Both the position numbers and the translations under genes were made by a program. Below the pieces are notes generated by a model. The model saw only the letters and a list, made by a program, of their open reading frames with translations, made no database searches and was not told the DNA's origin. From NCBI RefSeq assembly GCF_026151205.1, contig NC_087074.1:10325226-10389225 (forward strand): a DNA stretch of 64,000 nucleotides, read 5' to 3'. Shown piece by piece: positions 42,901 through 48,900 of the stretch (position 1 is the first letter of the stretch; each line of letters starts with the position of its first letter). The DNA comes from Bolinopsis microptera. Taxonomy: Eukaryota; Ctenophora; Tentaculata; Lobata; Bolinopsidae.

Positions 42901-45900
42901 GCGGAAATTGAAAGAACCTGGTCGGCTGCAGGTTTAATTCTTTCTAGTCAGCGATCTAGGATGAATGTTAAGAATTTCAAATCTATACACTGTTTTGTTC
43001 TAAAAACTATGATTTTGTTTCCAACAAAAAAGATTGAGAGATCCATTGATTTCAGCAATAATTTATTGTTTATGTATTTTACCTTAAATAAAATAATTGT
43101 ATCAATTTGTCTCAACTTTTATTTGATAGCAGATAATACCATAACAATATACCAACATCATTTGTTGAAGTTAAGTCTAAATTACCCAAATTAAGTACAT
43201 GATCATATTCATATTTCATAGACCTCAATTTAGTTGGCCTTGATTTCACGGCTCACGCCGGCGTACGCCGCCGCCGCCGGTGTAATTTTAGTGAAACGCC
43301 GCCGCCGATCCATTTAGCGACGGCGGACAAGCCTGCTCGACGCCAATAGCCTGCAGAAACAACTTGATTGCCTGCACGAATTTGCAAGTAAATGGGAACT
43401 GTCAATTAATATCGACAAAACCAAAATCATGGTATTCAACTCAAGCTCTCGTTTGCTGAAGTGCTCCTACGGGTTCAAACTAGGGAACCTGGACATCTCA
43501 TCGGCCAAATCTTACTGCTATCTAGGCATTCAATTCAGTCTCAACGGTTCATTTAAAGGTGCCATGAACGAACTAAGGAAAAAAGCACTAAGAGCATTTT
43601 TCTCGATCAGACGCATGGTCGACACTCGAGCATTAACAACAAAACCATGCTCAAGCTTATAGACAGCCTCGTTAAACCAGTCGCTACGTATGCCTGTCAG
43701 ATATGGCTACCGTGTACAAAAATGGCAAAGGAGATGGCTTGCGCTGATGGTTCAAGACAGAACCTTGCTAGAGCTGCAACAAAGGACGCACTTGAGACAA
43801 CACACCTGAAAATGCTGAAGTGGGTGCTCGGCTTACACAAGAAAGCTAACAACAACTTCTGATACGGAGATACGGGCAGGTTACCATGGGCCCTGTCGGT
43901 ACTACCACAATGCCTGAGATACTTCGACAGATTGTCTCAGACATCACCTGACGTGAGCAGCGTCAACTTTCTTGTACATCAGACATTCCAAGAGCAGAAG
44001 AATCTAAACCTCTCTTGGTATAAGATCTGGAACTCGATCGCTCAGTCTGAATCCAAAGCGGCCAAATTCGCTCGAACCGACCAACACAGAGCAGATGGAA
44101 CGACCTCAACTGCACATGGAAATTTGGTCGATCACTTTGTAAAAGATTGGAGAACAGATTATTGAGAGAGGGAGATACACAAAAGAAACTGGAACGTGGA
44201 CGAGAGCCTGCAGATTCTGCTGCAACAAGGAGAACGTTCAAGGCTTAGAATATCTCCCCTTTTTCGAAGGAACAATCATTGAAAATGAAGAACACTGCCT
44301 CACTGAATGTCCAATGTACCACTCAGCGAGACTTTCACTGTCGGACAACCTTAAGAGTCTTCTGCTGCTCAAGGAATACGGAGCTATCATGAATTCTGCC
44401 CATGTGCAAGAACTGGGCAAATTCCTTTGCAACTGTCACCGCATCAGGAACCCGAAAAAGACGCCAATACTGCCTGTCACCCCATCAGGACTACCAACTC
44501 AACAGACATAATACAGATCAACCATCATTATGCAGATATTACGATCTGTTGTACGAGCATGGAACACTAGTGATTACTGTTTCCAGTACGTTGTGACTGT
44601 GAGTGGGAGGACTGTTCGAGTATGAATGTGTCTTTTGTGGACTCGAATATTGATTTCGCAGTTTAGTGATCATTGAAGTTGCCTTTTACTACTTCCTCTT
44701 ATGTTAAATTATTATTTCAGCAATTATTTCTATTTCGGTTGTTTGTACGGGAGTTAAATTTTAAGTGCTTTCGTTTTAAATTTTCATGATTCTTGAAATT
44801 CGAATTTTACTCACTCTAGGTATGTTACTCATTCATGTATAGTCGAGACGATGGTGTTAGTGCCAGCTCCGACAACTTTACGTTTAATTCCGTTTAATTC
44901 CGTTTAATTCCGTTTAATTCCATGATGAGATGTTATAATTGTGCCAATGTTAACATATTACTGACACATAATCATTTATATGACCGGTGTGCGGTTGAAA
45001 TATTGTTAATTGATCCATAGTACGTACTATAGGGTGTTTAAGTTGGTATACTAATATTTGCTCAATTTCACACATGTTGAGATATCATAAAAATATATCT
45101 GACAAAGTTTGCCTAGAGGATGAGACGATTATCCCAACCATTGAGGGTTTATATAATTTCATAGTGTGACAAATTTTACCTCGTCGTGCCATTTAATAGG
45201 GCCACTAATATTTACCAATATCCTCAAACTTCAATGAACGTGTTCAATATCCATATATCAAGCTTTTCAGTTGCAAAAGAAATTTAACAAACCTTGTTTC
45301 CCAAGATTTGACATTCCAAGGAGCATAACACCGTCCTGAACTGTAGGGACCTGGCACGACGACAGCTTGTTTATACAGCTCCCTGGGGTTGGATCTAGTT
45401 CCCCTCCGTGTTTGCATAGTGATGTTGTTGCTCCCTGTCATACAAGGGGAGGGATAAATTGAAAATCGTAAAGGCATTTAAGGTATATAACTTATAAGCT
45501 GTTAATATTGTACAATTGTTAAGATTTAGGACTCCTGAACTTTCCAGGACATTCTTCCGGTGATAAGTGATGGATAATTAAATAGGGACAGTCACTAATA
45601 CTAATTAATACCAACCGAAGGAACGAAGCCGTGGTGACAACGAAGGATCGCTTCCTGGCCCACCTTCGTTAATCGTGGTATGACAGATCCACTTCTAACT
45701 GTTGGGGCTTTACATTGCTTACTTATGCACCTGCAAGTAAAGGCAGGACAGTCGACTAAATGTGTATATCATCGATTATGGTATGATAAAGATTTACATT
45801 GCATTCGCATCAGAAAAGCAAAATTAAAAATGTACCATAGAAGTATTTTTGAAATGACTTACGATCCAAGGGGTACATGATCATTGCAAGATACATATCC

Positions 45901-48900
45901 TCGTCCCTTCAGCTCAAATCCGGGATTACAAGATATTCTGACCACGTAACCTTGCTAAATGACAACAACATGTATAATTCTCGGTGCTAAATCAATATGT
46001 TTAAGTTGATACCTTTTTCAGGTTCTATAGCTGATTGACTTGATGTATTTAGACTGATTGGTATATCATGTTTTTAAATCACGTGCACTTTTTAAATCCG
46101 TTTTATCATTAAGGAAAACAATTTCTGACTGACTCACTGAGCTTGTAACTATTGAATTATCAATTATAAAAACATTTACTGTATCTAAGTAGAAATGCAA
46201 AAGCTGATAAAAATTTCGAAAATAACACATTGACATAATGAAATCACCCTGATAAGAGAGCCATTAGGAGTGGAGTAGGGGAAGGCCGGGCAGTCTGATT
46301 TAGCACAGGCTCCAATGTCGGGCACCAGAACTCCTCTCCTACACACTGAAGTGTTGGCTCCGACCTGCGATTACTTTACATTATGCAGTGGTAGTTGGGT
46401 GGTATAACCAGCGAGTAAAACACTTCACCAGCAATGGTAAATGAAAATTCTGGAAATTATGAGTAGATAGTCCATTTGGTAACACGCTAGACAACATTTT
46501 GTATATCATCCAGAACATGGGATCAGACAATTTGAGTGCGCGGTAAAAAGAGGGATTTACTAACCAAGTCGTAGCCAGGATCGCAATTAAGCGATACATT
46601 ATCTCCATGAGTGACAGAGAAAGAGGAATAGATACCAAATCTTCTAATTGGCAACTGACATTCTCTTACACACCGTCCAATGGGTGGATCTAATTGAAAA
46701 ATATGTAATTGGAAGCATCAGTCATCAGAGTTGTCAGTTTGAATAGGTCAACGTTTACCAAGCTAATGTGGACAGTTTTAAGCAGAATTTTGTTCTTTTG
46801 AAATAGAAATTCTATTTTTTTGCATTTTTTACGACAAAAGTTTTCCTACAACCCTTAATTCACTAACCAAACTCAAAACTAGACAAGCAGGAGGACTGAC
46901 TGTTCCCACGAAGAGCAAACCCTTTCCAACACTTTAAGAACACAGTGTCTCCAACAGTTACCCTTCCTGTGGCGGGGAGACCTAGGATCGTTCTAAAGGA
47001 CCCATTAGCGACTGCAGGTAGTGGACATTTCCCTAATTCACATCTCCCTGTAAAGGAAAGCAGTTTGGTCGGATAATTATAATTATACAGGTTGAAATGC
47101 ATAAACCCAAAAAATGTGCTTTTCATTGAGTGGCAGGCTTTTATAAGATTTTATCGAAAAAAATCAAGTTTCATGATGGGATCACGTTTTACGTTTACAA
47201 TATCAAATATCAGCAATGAATTATTGTATTTGTCAATAGATTAATAGTGTGATGATACAAACAAACTAAACATTTTCCCACAAGATATGAGATTACCTAC
47301 CTAGCGGTTGGTCAAGTCGTCCTGTCTCAGTACAAAGGGAGACACCGTTCCCTGTTTGTTCATATCCCAGGTTGCAACTGAGTGTGATGTTTTCTCCTTC
47401 AAGTAATCGGTATTTCTTCAGTACTCCACCATGTATTGGAGATACTCTGCACACTGATCGGAAATACTCTGCATAATCGTGAGAATAGCACGAACTACAA
47501 GTGTGATACCATGTGTTAAGTGTGATACCATGTGTTAAGTGTGATACCATGTGTTAAGTGTGATACCATGTGTTAAGTGTGATACCATGTGTTAAGTGTG
47601 ATACCATGTGTTAAGTGTGATACCATGTGTTAAGTGTGATACCATGTGTTAAGTGTGATACCATGTGTTAAGTGTGATACCATGTGTCCAATGCTGTTAG
47701 AATATTTTAATAATCGCACATTCTATCAAACTTCGTATTGGAATCTTTAAGTTTATGAATGCACAAAAAAAAGCATCAAAAAAGCATTACTCTAAATCTG
47801 AAGATGGAAAAGTTTTCTCACCTCTCTTGCAAATACCAAGTTCTGATTTCACGACACCCTTATGGCACAGTGAGTAGTGATTACCCGACAACTTGAAACC
47901 TTCATCACATATCATAGAGAAATATAAACCCGACTTGATAGGGTCCGGAGGTTGAGGCGTTCCGTGAAGTATTACTGGAGGTTTACAGTAGCTCCCTGGA
48001 AACAAAGTGAAGTATTACTGGAGGTTTACAGTAGCTCCCTGGGAACAAATCAGGTCTATTTATTTGTCATTTATTTGGGTAATGGGACATTTTATATTGA
48101 AAAAAATCAAAATGATTATTAGGAGGATGAATAAGGATTCGTTAGTCGATTTAAAAATAAAACGGGTAACAATATTTTAACAAGTGACCTACCATTAGGG
48201 ACACAAGAGCCAATGTCTGGAGCGAACCTACCATCCCCACCACACCTAATAACATGATCAGTCCTGTTATACAAATACCCCTCATCACACCCCACTCGTA
48301 CCTCTGTTGAGGCTGGGACCTCCCCTGGAGGGTCCAATACTCCGTGTTCTATAATGATCGGGGGACACATTATCTTGGGCTCTGCAACTTGGCTATTTGG
48401 AAGGCTGTTCTCTTCTGACTCTGAGATTTCGTTTGATATGTCATCTGGTTCTGATGTAGCAACTTGGTTTGGGATCACTGTACTGTTACGGGAAATGTAG
48501 TGAGAAATACCATTTGTCCGCTGTGAAGGAGAAGATTTACTTTCACCCTCCGTACTTCCCTTGTTGGGAGTCACTAAACTAGGGTCGTTACCGTAGTCGG
48601 GGGTGCTGTAAAGTAAATGTGAAGTAGGTGCTTCTGTCTGGATACGGTTATCTTCTGTTAAAGTATATTTTGATATTTCTCCTGTTGTTGAGGGGTTTGT
48701 AGAAAGTCTTTTGTAGGGATTTTCCTTCGGTTCAACTGTGGATTGTTGAAACTGATTATTTGAATTGGAGTCATTGGAAATTTCCTTATCATAGTTGTCA
48801 ATGCCATCGGAATCATTCTCCTCGCTGATGATCTGAACAACAGCTTTGGTAAGGAACCCAACCTCAATAAACTCTTGATCCAGAGACTTATCAAGATCGT

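Noticed and set aside
42784-43194. A functional hAT transposase gene
   Set aside because: Only the C-terminal dimerisation part is present. There is no DDE core or BED finger, so it is an internal-deletion element.
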